Notes: a model not told the origin generated them from the sequence alone. Counted from the first letter of the stretch, positions 32,038 to 40,761 are shown. The stretch is DNA of 64,000 nt from an uncultured Collinsella sp. (GCA_958348225.1 CATVYG010000003.1:15412-79411); one strand, 5' to 3'. Program-made: numbers and translations.

Positions 32038-32832
32038 ATGCTCGTTTATGTTCGCGGCGCCGGCGATATCGCCACGGGTGTCGCCGCTCGCTTGGTGCGC
32101 GCCGGCGTGTCGGTCGTTATGGCCGATATCGCGGTTCCCACGTGCATCCGCCGCACAATCAGTTTTTGCGAGGCTATTCGCCTGGGCGAGGTCCAGGTCG
32201 AGGGCATTCGCGCTCGCTTGGCGCAGACGCCGGCAGAGGCGCTCGAGATTACCCAAGCGGGGGATGTTGCCGTCGTGGTGGACCCTCAGGCCAAGATGCT
32301 CGATGAGCTTAAACCCGCGGCTGTGGTCGACGCGATTTTGGCCAAGCGCAACCTGGGCACCACGCGCGACATGGCGCCTACCGTCATCGCCGTGGGGCCG
32401 GGCTTTACCGCGCCGGTTGACTGCGATGCCGTGGTCGAGACCATGCGCGGGCATTTCCTGGGCCGTGTCATTACCCAAGGTTCACCCCAGCCCAACACGG
32501 GCGTGCCGGGCATTATCGCTGGCTATGGCAAAGAGCGTGTTATCCACAGCCCCGCCGCCGGCGTGTTTCGGTCCGACCGCGCAATCGGCGACATCGTGCG
32601 CGCCGGAGACGTGATTGGCTACGCGGGCGATACGCCCATGCGCACGCAGATCGATGGCTGTCTGCGCGGGCTTTTGGCGAACGGCGTGCAGGTGACCGAG
32701 GGCTTTAAATGCGCCGATGTCGATCCGCGCGGCGATGCCAGCTATATCAACTACATTTCGGACAAGGCGACGTCGGTCGGCGGCGGCGTGCTCGAGGCAC
32801 TCGCTATGCTCACCGATATCTTTAGAGGATAG
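32038..32832 (+). CDS. yqeB: YqeB (EF2563-type) selenium-dependent hydroxylase accessory protein
   Basis: 264 aa. N-terminal nucleotide-binding pattern VRGAGDIATGVAARLVRAG at about residues 4-22, then RRTISFCEAI and VVVDPQAKM. This family is a marker for selenium-dependent molybdenum hydroxylases; its biochemical role is unsettled. E. coli YqeB is longer and includes an XdhC-like part, whereas here that function is on the next gene, 9 bp downstream. ATG after AGGGAGGTG. Confidence 0.85.
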   Translation: MLVYVRGAGDIATGVAARLVRAGVSVVMADIAVPTCIRRTISFCEAIRLGEVQVEGIRARLAQTPAEALEITQAGDVAVVVDPQAKMLDELKPAAVVDAILAKRNLGTTRDMAPTVIAVGPGFTAPVDCDAVVETMRGHFLGRVITQGSPQPNTGVPGIIAGYGKERVIHSPAAGVFRSDRAIGDIVRAGDVIGYAGDTPMRTQIDGCLRGLLANGVQVTEGFKCADVDPRGDASYINYISDKATSVGGGVLEALAMLTDIFRG

Positions 32833-32841
32833 AAGGCGGCA

Positions 32842-33885
32842 ATGGAAAAGCTCGATGTTGTGAATGCGGCGCTTGCCGCCCTGCGTGCTGGCGAGACGTG
32901 CGAGCTCGTGGTCGTGGCCGGCACGGCGGGGTCGTCGCCGCGCGGCGTGGGCGCCTGGATGGCCGTCTTTGCCGACGGCAGCCAGGCGGGCACTATCGGC
33001 GGCGGCAAGATTGAGCTCTTTGCGCTGGATGAGGCGCGCGAACTCCTGAGCGCGGGACAGTCGCGTCTGGTCCGCTACACCATGGGCGGCGAGAACTCCG
33101 ATACCGGCATGATCTGCGGCGGAGCCATTTGCCTGTGCTATCTGCATCTGGATGCGACCCAGGCACCGTTGTTCCAGGAAATTGCCGACGTCTTGGTCTA
33201 TCGGCGCATCGGCGACTTCGTCATCGACTTTGAGCCGTTTATCGCGAGCGCGCTCGAGGGCGATGTGGCCGAGTACCATGGCGAGGCATCGCGCCATACC
33301 ATTGCGGGCTGCCCCGGGCTTTCACTGGTGGAGGAGGGGAGTAACGTCACCTACACCAACGCTGCCTCTGAGATTCCCGCGGCGCACATCGAGACGCTCT
33401 GCCCCGAGGGCCTGACCTACATCTTTGGCTGCGGACACGTGGGCGCCGCGACGGCGCGCGTGCTCACGGCGGCGGGCTTTGCCGTCGTGGCCTGCGATGA
33501 CCGCCCCGGCACGTTGACGCCCGAATGGGTGCCCGGTGTCTACGATCGTCGCCTGGTCGATTACAAGAACCTGAGCGAGCTGTGTCCCATCGGTCCGCGC
33601 GACTTGGTGGTCGTCGCCACGGCGGGTCACAAGTCCGATATCGACGTGGTGATTCAGGCCATGCGTGCCAAGCCTGCCTATCTGGGCTGTCTGGGTTCGC
33701 GCCGCAAGACGGCCTTTGTGCGTGCCCGCCTGGAGCAGGAAGGTTTTACGCAGGACCAGATCGACGAGCTGCACCTTCCGATCGGCGTTGCCATCGAGGC
33801 CGAGGACCCCAAGGAGATCGCCATCTCCATCGCCGCCGAGATGATCCACCTGCGCCGCACCAAACTCGTCCCCCGCAAGCGCTAA
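32842..33885 (+). CDS. xdhC: XdhC/CoxI-family molybdenum hydroxylase maturation factor
   Basis: 347 aa. The N-terminal XdhC domain reads LVVVAGTAGSSPRGVGAWM and GTIGGGKIE. The C-terminal Rossmann domain begins YIFGCGHVGAATARVL near residue 194, followed by CLGSRRKTAFVRARL. XdhC binds the molybdenum cofactor, promotes sulfuration or selenation and delivers it to the hydroxylase. With yqeB, yqeC and mocA it completes an accessory set for XdhD. It is the last gene before the ribosomal operon; the palindrome copy B starts 18 bp after its stop. Confidence 0.88.
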   Translation: MEKLDVVNAALAALRAGETCELVVVAGTAGSSPRGVGAWMAVFADGSQAGTIGGGKIELFALDEARELLSAGQSRLVRYTMGGENSDTGMICGGAICLCYLHLDATQAPLFQEIADVLVYRRIGDFVIDFEPFIASALEGDVAEYHGEASRHTIAGCPGLSLVEEGSNVTYTNAASEIPAAHIETLCPEGLTYIFGCGHVGAATARVLTAAGFAVVACDDRPGTLTPEWVPGVYDRRLVDYKNLSELCPIGPRDLVVVATAGHKSDIDVVIQAMRAKPAYLGCLGSRRKTAFVRARLEQEGFTQDQIDELHLPIGVAIEAEDPKEIAISIAAEMIHLRRTKLVPRKR

Positions 33886-33902
33886 TCGGATCCCCACCAA
33901 TA

Positions 33903-33969
33903 AGTTGCGGTGAAATACGGACTGTTTAAGCCTGTTAGGCCGCCAAACAGTCCCTATTTCACCGCAACT
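33903..33969. repeat. 67-bp palindromic element, copy B
   Basis: Same length and arms as copy A, with one mismatch in the distal arm and changes in the centre. It is followed by CTTTTT, so it can also end transcription of yqeB-xdhC. It lies exactly between the purine locus and the ribosomal operon. Confidence 0.9.
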
Positions 33970-34053
33970 GCTTTTTGGGACCCATTTGTGCGGGGGAGTT
34001 GTGGAGTTGTGCAGGCAGACGAGGTTTTTCTGGAAATACGCTCCCGATGCGCG

Positions 34054-34059
34054 TATAGT
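34054..34059 (+). promoter_or_regulatory. rplE: Possible -10 element upstream of rplE
   Basis: TATAGT at 34054-34059 with only a weak -35 (TGGAAA at 34031-34036, 17-bp spacer). The truncated spc operon needs a promoter in the 227-bp segment after the palindrome, and this is the best candidate. A possible hairpin GCACG..GG / CCCCGTGC follows near 34137-34171. Confidence 0.3.
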
Positions 34060-34196
34060 ACCGATTGTTTTGTCGGCTCCTGCTGCGTCGAGTCCAAACC
34101 GCAAAATGCCATGAGCGGCGCGGATGCAGCCAGGAGGCACGAGGACAACCCATCGTGGCCACGCCCCGTGCTTAAAACCCCAAGAAGGAGTGAACA

Positions 34197-34754
34197 ATGG
34201 CAGAAGAGAAGTATGTGCCGCGTCTGAAGACCAAGTACAACAACGAGGTCAAGCAGCAGCTTCAGGACAAGTTCCAGTACGAGAACGTCATGATGATCCC
34301 CAAGTTTGAGAAGATCGTCGTGAACATGGGTGTCGGCGAGGCCGCTACCGATTCCAAGGCCATCGACGGTGCCGTGCGCGACCTGCGCGCCATCACCGGC
34401 CAGCAGCCGATGATCACCCGTGCCCGCAAGTCCATCGCTACCTTCCGCCTGCGCGCCGGTATGCCGATCGGCTGCAAGGTTACCCTGCGTGGCGACCGTA
34501 TGTGGGAGTTCTTCGATCGTCTGACCTCCGTCGCGATCCCCCGTATCCGCGACTTCCGCGGCATCTCCGCCAAGAGCTTCGACGGCCGTGGTAACTTCTC
34601 CATGGGCGTCACCGAGCAGCTCATCTTCCCCGAGATCGACTTCGACTCCGTCGATCACCAGCGTGGTATGGACATCACTTTCGTGACCACCGCCAACACC
34701 GATGAGGAGGCCAAGGCCCTTCTGGACGCCTTCGGTTTCCCGTTCAAGAAATAG
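34197..34754 (+). CDS. rplE: 50S ribosomal protein L5
   Basis: 185 aa, full length. Family blocks include KIVVNMGVGEAA, GQQPMITRARKSIATFRLR and FPEIDFDSVDHQRGMDI. It binds 5S rRNA in the large subunit. ATG follows AAGGAG. Normally rplX is immediately upstream; here the gene before it is xdhC, 311 bp away. Confidence 0.98.
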   Translation: MAEEKYVPRLKTKYNNEVKQQLQDKFQYENVMMIPKFEKIVVNMGVGEAATDSKAIDGAVRDLRAITGQQPMITRARKSIATFRLRAGMPIGCKVTLRGDRMWEFFDRLTSVAIPRIRDFRGISAKSFDGRGNFSMGVTEQLIFPEIDFDSVDHQRGMDITFVTTANTDEEAKALLDAFGFPFKK

Positions 34755-34833
34755 GTTCACCTGCCCTATAAGCGCCGTTCCCACAAGGGGGCGGCGCTTG
34801 GGGCGAACAATACTCTATGTGAGGAGGATATAA

Positions 34834-35019
34834 GTGGCTAAGACATCGATGATCGTCAAGTGCAATCGCAAGCAGAAGTTCTCTACTCGTGAGTACACGC
34901 GCTGCCAGCGCTGCGGCCGTCCGCACTCTGTGTACCGCAAGTTCGGCCTGTGCCGTGTCTGCTTCCGTGAGCTTGCACTCAAGGGCGAGCTTCCCGGCGT
35001 TAAGAAGGCCAGCTGGTAA
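34834..35019 (+). CDS. rpsN: 30S ribosomal protein S14, zinc-binding type
   Basis: 61 aa with two Cys pairs, CQRCGRPHSV and CRVCFREL, marking the zinc-ribbon (type Z) form. GTG start after GAGGAGG. A GC hairpin (GCGCC ... GGCGC) lies in the 79-bp gap after rplE. Confidence 0.97.
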   Translation: MAKTSMIVKCNRKQKFSTREYTRCQRCGRPHSVYRKFGLCRVCFRELALKGELPGVKKASW

Positions 35020-35138
35020 GTCACTACCAGCGTTTCAAGCATCCGTTTGGAACAGGGAAAACGCGCTAAAAAGGCTTTGCCGTTAAGGGCGGTGAAGAAC
35101 CAAGAGCACGTGTTCATCAAGAACGAAGGAGAATCTGT

Positions 35139-35537
35139 ATGAACCTTACAGACCCGATCGCAGATATGCTTACGCGCATCCGTAACGCTAACTCTGTGAA
35201 CAAGGCCACGGTCTCCATGCCGAGCAGCAAGAAGCTCGTCGAGATCGCTCGTGTTCTGCACGAGGAGGGCTACATCGAGGGCTACGATGTCGAGGACACC
35301 GTTCCCCAGAAGACTCTGCACATCACGCTTAAGTATGGTCCCAAGAAGGCTAAGGTCATCAACGGCATCCGCCGCATTTCCAAGCCGGGCCTGCGTAAGT
35401 ACACCGGCGTTGCCGACATGCCCCGCGTCCGCGGTGGCCTTGGTACCGCCATTATTTCCACCAGCCATGGCGTCATGACCGACCGCGATGCTCGCAAGCA
35501 CAACGTCGGCGGCGAGATCATCGCTTACGTCTGGTAA
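35139..35537 (+). CDS. rpsH: 30S ribosomal protein S8
   Basis: 132 aa, full length, with DPIADMLTRIRNAN and the C-terminal STSHGVMTDRDARKHNVGGE block that binds 16S rRNA. ATG after GAAGGAGA. In many bacteria S8 represses spc-operon translation; no such site was identified here. Confidence 0.98.
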   Translation: MNLTDPIADMLTRIRNANSVNKATVSMPSSKKLVEIARVLHEEGYIEGYDVEDTVPQKTLHITLKYGPKKAKVINGIRRISKPGLRKYTGVADMPRVRGGLGTAIISTSHGVMTDRDARKHNVGGEIIAYVW

Positions 35538-35570
35538 TTCGCTCGGTAGGTAGAAGGAAAGGAGATCACC

Positions 35571-36107
35571 GTGTCTCGTATCGGTAATAAGCCTGTCCAG
35601 ATTCCCGCCGGAGTCGAAGTGGCAGTCAACGGCAACAACGTTGTCGTCAAGGGCCCCAAGGGCCAGCTCGAGCTCGATGTCTTTGAGAAGCTCGCTATCA
35701 ACGTCGAGGACAATGTTCTCACCGTTTCCCGTCCCGACGACGAGCGTGAGACCCGTGCCCGCCACGGCCTCACCCGCGCCCTCATCCACAACATGGTTGT
35801 TGGCGTTTCCGAGGGCTTCGAGAAGAAGCTCGAGCTCGCCGGCGTCGGTTACCGCGTGCAGCAGAAGGGCAAGAACCTCGAGTTCTCCCTGGGCTTCTCG
35901 CACCCCGTGATCGTCGAGGCTCCCGAGGGCATCACCTTCGAGGTTCCCGACAACACCCACGTGAACGTCAAGGGTATCAACAAGCAGCAGGTCGGTCAGA
36001 TCGCCGCTGAGATCCGCGGCCATCGTCCTCCCGAGCCTTACAAGGGCAAGGGTATCCACTACGTTGGCGAGCACATCCGCCGCAAGCTGGGTAAGGCCGC
36101 CAAGTAG
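35571..36107 (+). CDS. rplF: 50S ribosomal protein L6
   Basis: 178 aa, MSRIGNKPVQIPAGVEV at the start and EPYKGKGIHYVGEHIRRKLGK at the end, the 23S rRNA-binding signature. GTG start after AAAGGAGAT. Confidence 0.98.
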   Translation: MSRIGNKPVQIPAGVEVAVNGNNVVVKGPKGQLELDVFEKLAINVEDNVLTVSRPDDERETRARHGLTRALIHNMVVGVSEGFEKKLELAGVGYRVQQKGKNLEFSLGFSHPVIVEAPEGITFEVPDNTHVNVKGINKQQVGQIAAEIRGHRPPEPYKGKGIHYVGEHIRRKLGKAAK

Positions 36108-36182
36108 TCGTAACCGACTCACTCGCATAAGACCAGCACCCCGTCAGGTGCTGGCAAGATCAACCTTTTTAGGAGTTTACGT

Positions 36183-36551
36183 ATGAACAAGCATAAGGCG
36201 AAGCTGGAAGGCCTCAAGCGTCGTCAGCGTCGTGTTCGCGGCAAGGTCTCGGGTACCTCCGAGCGTCCGCGTCTTCGCGTGACCCGTACTAACGCCAACA
36301 TCTATGCCCAGATCATCGACGACAGCAAGGGCTCCAGCCTGACGCTCGTCTCTGCCTCGACCCTCGAGGCCGAGTTCAAGGGCACCCACACCTCGAACAA
36401 GGAGGCTGCGGAGAAGGTCGGTCAGCTCGTTGGCAAGCGCGCCATCGAGGCCGGCATCACCAAGGTCGCCTTCGATCGCGGTGGCCGTATCTACCATGGC
36501 CGCGTCAAGGCCCTCGCCGACGGTGCTCGTGCCGCCGGTCTCGAGTTCTAG
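36183..36551 (+). CDS. rplR: 50S ribosomal protein L18
   Basis: 122 aa. Arg-rich N-terminus, then RPRLRVTRTNANIYAQIID and FDRGGRIYHGRVKALADGAR. It binds 5S rRNA. ATG after AGGAG. Confidence 0.98.
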   Translation: MNKHKAKLEGLKRRQRRVRGKVSGTSERPRLRVTRTNANIYAQIIDDSKGSSLTLVSASTLEAEFKGTHTSNKEAAEKVGQLVGKRAIEAGITKVAFDRGGRIYHGRVKALADGARAAGLEF

Positions 36552-36565
36552 GAGGTATGTAGCAC

Positions 36566-37090
36566 ATGGCTCGTAATCAGAAGCAGCAGCGCGAGGCCTC
36601 CGAGTTCGAGGAGCGCGTCGTTTACATCAACCGCGTGTCGAAGACCGTCAAGGGTGGTCGTCGCATGAGCCTCGTCGCTCTCGTCGTCGTTGGCGACGGC
36701 AAGGGCAACGTCGGCGTTGGCATGGGCAAGTCCGCTGAGGTGCCCATGGCCATCTCCAAGGCATCTCTCGATGCCAAGAAGAACATGTTCCACGTGCCGG
36801 TGACCGAGCAGGGCACCATCCCGCACGAGGTTCTCGGCCACTTTGGTGCCGGCCGCATCATCATCAAGCCCGCTGTCGAGGGTACCGGCGTTATCGCCGG
36901 CGGCGCTGTGCGTCCCCTCTTTGAGCTTGCTGGCATCAAGAACGTCCTGTCCAAGTCCCTCGGTACCGACAACGGCCTCAACATCATCAAGGCTGCCGTC
37001 GAGGGCCTCAAGGAGCTCTCCAGCCCTGAGGACGTCGCGGCTCGCCGTGGCCTGACGGTCTCCGAGATGTTCGTCGGTAAGGAGAACTAA
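36566..37090 (+). CDS. rpsE: 30S ribosomal protein S5
   Basis: 174 aa. Double-stranded-RNA-binding N-terminal part with VSKTVKGGRRMSLVALVVVGDG, then GAGRIIIKPAVEGTGVIAGGA. It starts 14 bp after rplR, so translation is probably coupled. Confidence 0.98.
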   Translation: MARNQKQQREASEFEERVVYINRVSKTVKGGRRMSLVALVVVGDGKGNVGVGMGKSAEVPMAISKASLDAKKNMFHVPVTEQGTIPHEVLGHFGAGRIIIKPAVEGTGVIAGGAVRPLFELAGIKNVLSKSLGTDNGLNIIKAAVEGLKELSSPEDVAARRGLTVSEMFVGKEN

Positions 37091-37092
37091 GC

Positions 37093-37275
37093 ATGGCTGA
37101 CACCATCAAGATCAAGCAGGTCCGCAGCACCAACGGTTGCAAGCAGGACCAGGTCCGTACTGTCCGTGCCCTCGGTCTCCACAGGATCCGCGAGGTTCGC
37201 GAGATTGCTGACAACGAGTCCGTCCGCGGCATGATCTTCAAGGTCAAGCACCTTGTCGAGATTGTAGAGGAGTAG
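37093..37275 (+). CDS. rpmD: 50S ribosomal protein L30
   Basis: 60 aa, the usual bacterial short form, IKIKQVRSTNGCKQDQ and TVRALGLHRIREVREI. The ATG is 2 bp after the rpsE stop. Confidence 0.97.
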   Translation: MADTIKIKQVRSTNGCKQDQVRTVRALGLHRIREVREIADNESVRGMIFKVKHLVEIVEE

Positions 37276-37278
37276 CAA

Positions 37279-37728
37279 ATGCAGCTTCACGATCTTACTC
37301 CCGCGCCCGGTTCCACCAAGAACCGCAAGCGCGTCGGCCGTGGCAATTCTTCGGGTCACGGCACCACTTCTGGCCGCGGTCAGAAGGGCCAGGGTTCCCG
37401 CTCTGGTGGCACCAAGGGTGCCGGCTTCGAGGGTGGCCAGACTCCGCTGGCTATGCGCCTGCCCAAGCTTCCGGGCTTCCGTAACCCCCGTCGTATCGAG
37501 TACACCGCTGTTAACGTTGAGCGTCTCGAGCGTAAGTTCGAGGACGGTGCTGTGATCGACGGTGCCGCTCTTAAGGCCGCTCGCATCACCAAGAGCGAGT
37601 TCGAGCCCGTCAAGGTGCTCGGCAATGGTGAGCTCACCAAGAAGTTCACGGTCAAGGTCGACAAGGTCAGCGCTTCTGCGCAGGCCAAGATCGAGGCCGC
37701 CGGCGGAAAGGTCGAGCTGCCGTGCTAA
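37279..37728 (+). CDS. rplO: 50S ribosomal protein L15
   Basis: 149 aa, Gly/Arg-rich N-terminus (GRGNSSGHGTTSGRGQKGQ) and the GFEGGQTPLAMRLPKLPGF block. It overlaps the start of secY by 7 bp. Confidence 0.98.
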   Translation: MQLHDLTPAPGSTKNRKRVGRGNSSGHGTTSGRGQKGQGSRSGGTKGAGFEGGQTPLAMRLPKLPGFRNPRRIEYTAVNVERLERKFEDGAVIDGAALKAARITKSEFEPVKVLGNGELTKKFTVKVDKVSASAQAKIEAAGGKVELPC

Positions 37729-39008
37729 ATGGTCTTAAGAATGCTTTCCGCATCAAAGAATTGCGCGAAAAGATTCTTTTTACCATAGCTATGCTCGTCG
37801 TGTACCGCATTGGTGTGCACGTTCCTGTGCCCGGCATTCCCTTCCAGGGGATGCTGGGCCTTTTCTCGACCGATAACAATTCGGTCGCCGCAGGTGCTAT
37901 GGCCCTCCTGAATCTTTTCTCTGGCGGCGCGTTGAGCTATGTGTCGGTGTTTTCGCTGGGCATCATGCCTTACATCACCAGCTCGATCATCCTCCAGATG
38001 CTCCAGGCCGTCGTGCCTTCCCTGCATGAGCTTGCTCGCGAGGGCGAGGTCGGTCAGACCAAGATTACGCAGTATTCGCGTTACCTCACCCTGGCTCTGG
38101 CAATCCTCAACTCCGTTGGTTACCTCTTCCTCTTTAAGAGCTTCGGCATCAGCTTCAATGGCGCTGGCGCTCCCGAGATCATCTTCGACCTCATGATCGT
38201 CGGCACGCTCACTGCGGGCGCCATGCTGATCATGTGGATTGGTGAGCTCATCACCCAGCGCGGTATCGGCAATGGCATGTCGCTGATCATCTTCGCGAAC
38301 ATCATGGCCGGTCTGCCGCAGGCTATCTTCTCCAGCACCGAGGGCAATGCCGGTGGCATCATCACCATGGTGATCATCTGCGCCATCATCCTGCTGGTTA
38401 TCCCGTTGATTGTTTTCCTTGAGCGCGGCCAGCGCCGCATCCCGGTCTCCTACGCTAAGCGCGTCGTGGGCCGTCGCATGATGGGTGGCCAGACCACCTA
38501 CCTGCCCATCAAGGTCAACACCGCGGGTGTCGTGCCGATCATCTTCGCTTCGGCGCTGCTGTACTTCCCGGCTCAGATTGCCGTGTTCTTCCCCGGCATC
38601 GGCTGGATCCAGGCAGTTGCCTCTGCGCTTTCGCGCGGCTGGCTCAACTGGGTGCTTAACGTTGTCCTCATCGTGTTTTTCGCGTACTTCTACACGTCCA
38701 TGGTGTTCAACCCCGATGACACGGCCGACAACCTTAAGAAGCAGGGCGGCTTTATTCCGGGCGTGCGTCCGGGTAGGGCTACCGCGGCCTACATCAAGAA
38801 CGCGCTCAACAAGATTACGCTTCCCAGCGCTGTCTTTTTGGCGCTCATCGCCATCGTGCCTTCGATCATCTTCTCCTTTACGGGTAACCAGCTAATCCAG
38901 GCATTTGGCGGCACGTCCATCCTCATCATGGTCGGCGTCGTGCTCGACACGGTCGATAAGCTCGAAGGCCAGATCAAGATGTATGATTACGATGGATTCT
39001 TTAAATAG
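37722..39008 (+). CDS. secY: SecY preprotein translocase channel subunit
   Basis: 428 aa, ten hydrophobic segments. Opens VLNGLKNAFRIKELREKILF; contains GISLIIFANI-like GMSLIIFANIMAGLP and the QRRIPVSYAKRVVGRRMMGG cytosolic loop that contacts the ribosome and SecA. It forms the protein-export pore with SecE and SecG. The GTG at 37722 lies inside the 3' end of rplO with GGAAAGG upstream; an ATG at 37729 is out of frame. Confidence 0.97.
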   Translation: MLNGLKNAFRIKELREKILFTIAMLVVYRIGVHVPVPGIPFQGMLGLFSTDNNSVAAGAMALLNLFSGGALSYVSVFSLGIMPYITSSIILQMLQAVVPSLHELAREGEVGQTKITQYSRYLTLALAILNSVGYLFLFKSFGISFNGAGAPEIIFDLMIVGTLTAGAMLIMWIGELITQRGIGNGMSLIIFANIMAGLPQAIFSSTEGNAGGIITMVIICAIILLVIPLIVFLERGQRRIPVSYAKRVVGRRMMGGQTTYLPIKVNTAGVVPIIFASALLYFPAQIAVFFPGIGWIQAVASALSRGWLNWVLNVVLIVFFAYFYTSMVFNPDDTADNLKKQGGFIPGVRPGRATAAYIKNALNKITLPSAVFLALIAIVPSIIFSFTGNQLIQAFGGTSILIMVGVVLDTVDKLEGQIKMYDYDGFFK

Positions 39009-39026
39009 GCTAGAGGAGGATTGCTC

Positions 39027-39653
39027 ATGAACCTCGTATTGCTCGGAGCTCCGGGTGCCGGTAAGGGTACCGTCGCACAGGAGCTCGTCGCCGAGTTTGG
39101 CGTCGCTCACATTTCCACGGGCGACCTGCTGCGTGCTGCCGTCAAGGGTGGCACCGAGCTTGGTATTCAGGCTAAGAAGTACATGGACGCTGGCGAGCTC
39201 GTTCCCGATCAGCTCGTGATCGACCTTGTCAAGGAGCGCCTTGCCGCCGATGACGCCCAGCAGGGCTTCATCCTCGACGGCTTCCCGCGCAACACCGCCC
39301 AGGCCGTGACGCTCGATTCCGAGCTCTCCGCCATGGGTCGCGAGATCGACTGCGCCCTTCTGGTCGATGTGGCCCCCGAGGTCATTATCGATCGTCTGTC
39401 TTCGCGTCGCACCTGCCGCGCCTGCGGTTACACCGGCACCGCTGCCGATGCTACCTGCCCCAAGTGTGGCGGTGAGATGTATCAGCGCGACGACGACAAG
39501 CCCGAGACCATCAAGAACCGTCTCGACGTCTACGAGAAGTCCACGAGCCCGCTTGTCGACTACTATCGTGGCCAGGGTCTGCTCAAGTCGGTCAACGGTG
39601 ACCAGGCTCGCGAGACCGTGTACGGGGATGTCAAAGAGGCTCTCGGTCTATGA
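39027..39653 (+). CDS. adk: Adenylate kinase
   Basis: 208 aa, converts ATP and AMP to 2 ADP. P-loop GAPGAGKGT at residues 7-15, ISTGDLLRAA near 30 and DGFPRN near 85. The lid domain has the zinc-type Cys set CRACGYTG ... CPKCG. ATG at 39027 after GAGGAGG; an in-frame upstream start at 39021 overlaps the ribosome site and is less likely. The last base pairs overlap map by ATGA. Confidence 0.97.
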   Translation: MNLVLLGAPGAGKGTVAQELVAEFGVAHISTGDLLRAAVKGGTELGIQAKKYMDAGELVPDQLVIDLVKERLAADDAQQGFILDGFPRNTAQAVTLDSELSAMGREIDCALLVDVAPEVIIDRLSSRRTCRACGYTGTAADATCPKCGGEMYQRDDDKPETIKNRLDVYEKSTSPLVDYYRGQGLLKSVNGDQARETVYGDVKEALGL

Positions 39654-40438
39654 TCAAGATTAAGTCTGCAACGCAAATTGAGCAGATGAAGAAGGCAGGA
39701 GCGCTATCTAAGATGGCGCTCCGCCACGTTGGAGCCATGGTTCGCCCCGGCGTGTCGACCTTCGAACTCGATCAGCTTGCGGAGCAGATTATCCGCATGC
39801 ATGGCGGCACCCCTGCCTTTAAGGGTTACGGCGGGTTCCCGGGGACCATTTGCGCATCGATCAACGATGCCGTGGTTCACGGTATTCCCAACCCTGACAT
39901 GATCCTGCGCGATGGCGATATCATCTCCATCGATACGGGAGCCGTCGTTGACGGTTGGGTTGGCGATAATGCTTGGACGTTTTTCGTCGGCACCCCCACG
40001 CCCGAGGCCAAGGCCCTGTGCGAGGTTACGCGCGATTGCCTAAAGGCTGCCATCGAGCAGGCTGTTCCCGGTAACCATATCGGGGACGTCGGCCATGCCG
40101 TTCAGTCCCTCGCCGAGTCTCACGGTTACGGCGTGCTTCGCGATTACGTGGGGCATGGTATCGGCCGCGTGATGCACGAGGACCCCAACGTTCCAAATTA
40201 TGGAAAGAAGGGGAGAGGCGTTCGCCTTCAGGCCGGTATGGTCATCGCCATCGAGCCGATGGTCACGATGGGTTCCAATCATGTGAGCACAGGCTCCGAT
40301 GGTTGGATCGTTACAACCAATGACCACCTGCCCGCCGCGCACTACGAGAACACCGTCGCCATTACCAATGACGGTCCGGTGATTCTTACCACCGATGCCC
40401 AAGGTGCTTGGTGTCCCTTGCAGGGCGGAGAAATGTAA
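39650..40438 (+). CDS. map: Methionine aminopeptidase type I
   Basis: 262 aa. Removes N-terminal Met from new proteins. Metal ligands are visible in SIDTGAVVDGWVGDNAWTF (two Asp), GHGIGRVMHEDP (His), AIEPMV (Glu) and the late Glu in HYENTVAIT. Translationally coupled to adk by a 4-bp overlap. Confidence 0.97.
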   Translation: MIKIKSATQIEQMKKAGALSKMALRHVGAMVRPGVSTFELDQLAEQIIRMHGGTPAFKGYGGFPGTICASINDAVVHGIPNPDMILRDGDIISIDTGAVVDGWVGDNAWTFFVGTPTPEAKALCEVTRDCLKAAIEQAVPGNHIGDVGHAVQSLAESHGYGVLRDYVGHGIGRVMHEDPNVPNYGKKGRGVRLQAGMVIAIEPMVTMGSNHVSTGSDGWIVTTNDHLPAAHYENTVAITNDGPVILTTDAQGAWCPLQGGEM

Positions 40439-40474
40439 CAAGTTCCACGTAGTTGTGGAGCCATTACGAAGATA

Positions 40475-40503
40475 TTACGATACGTGCATGCGTATTGTAG
40501 AAT
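40475..40503 (+). promoter_or_regulatory. infA: Possible promoter before infA
   Basis: TTACGA (40475-40480), 17 bp, TAGAAT (40498-40503), about 40 bp before the infA start. The 104-bp gap after map suggests a second transcription start for the alpha operon. Confidence 0.35.
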
Positions 40504-40542
40504 ACTCAATCGCTGTCGTTTTCTAGAGAAAGATGATTGCTT

Positions 40543-40761
40543 GTGAAGAAGGAAGACGCAATTGAGCTCGAGGGTACGGTAAAGGAACCGTTGCCCAACG
40601 CCATGTTTAAGGTCGAGCTCGAGAACGGTCATTCGGTTCTGTGCAACATTTCTGGCAAGATCCGAATGAATTACATCCGTATTCTCCCCGGTGACAGGGT
40701 TGTCGTGGAGCTTTCCCCGTACGACCTGACCCGCGGCCGCATCACCTATCGCTACAAATAG
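40543..40761 (+). CDS. infA: Translation initiation factor IF-1
   Basis: 72 aa, a single OB-fold: IELEGTVKEPLPNAMFKVEL and SGKIRMNYIRILPGDRVVVE. GTG at 40543 chosen because family members begin M-x-K-E-D; a TTG two codons earlier has poor ribosome-site spacing. It blocks the A site during initiation. Confidence 0.96.
   Translation: MKKEDAIELEGTVKEPLPNAMFKVELENGHSVLCNISGKIRMNYIRILPGDRVVVELSPYDLTRGRITYRYK

Noticed and set aside
34060..34196. Remnant of rplX upstream of rplE
   Set aside because: None of the three forward frames shows L24-like sequence.
40475..40503. Strong separate alpha-operon promoter
   Set aside because: Kept only as a low-confidence feature because the -35 matches poorly and co-transcription from map remains possible.
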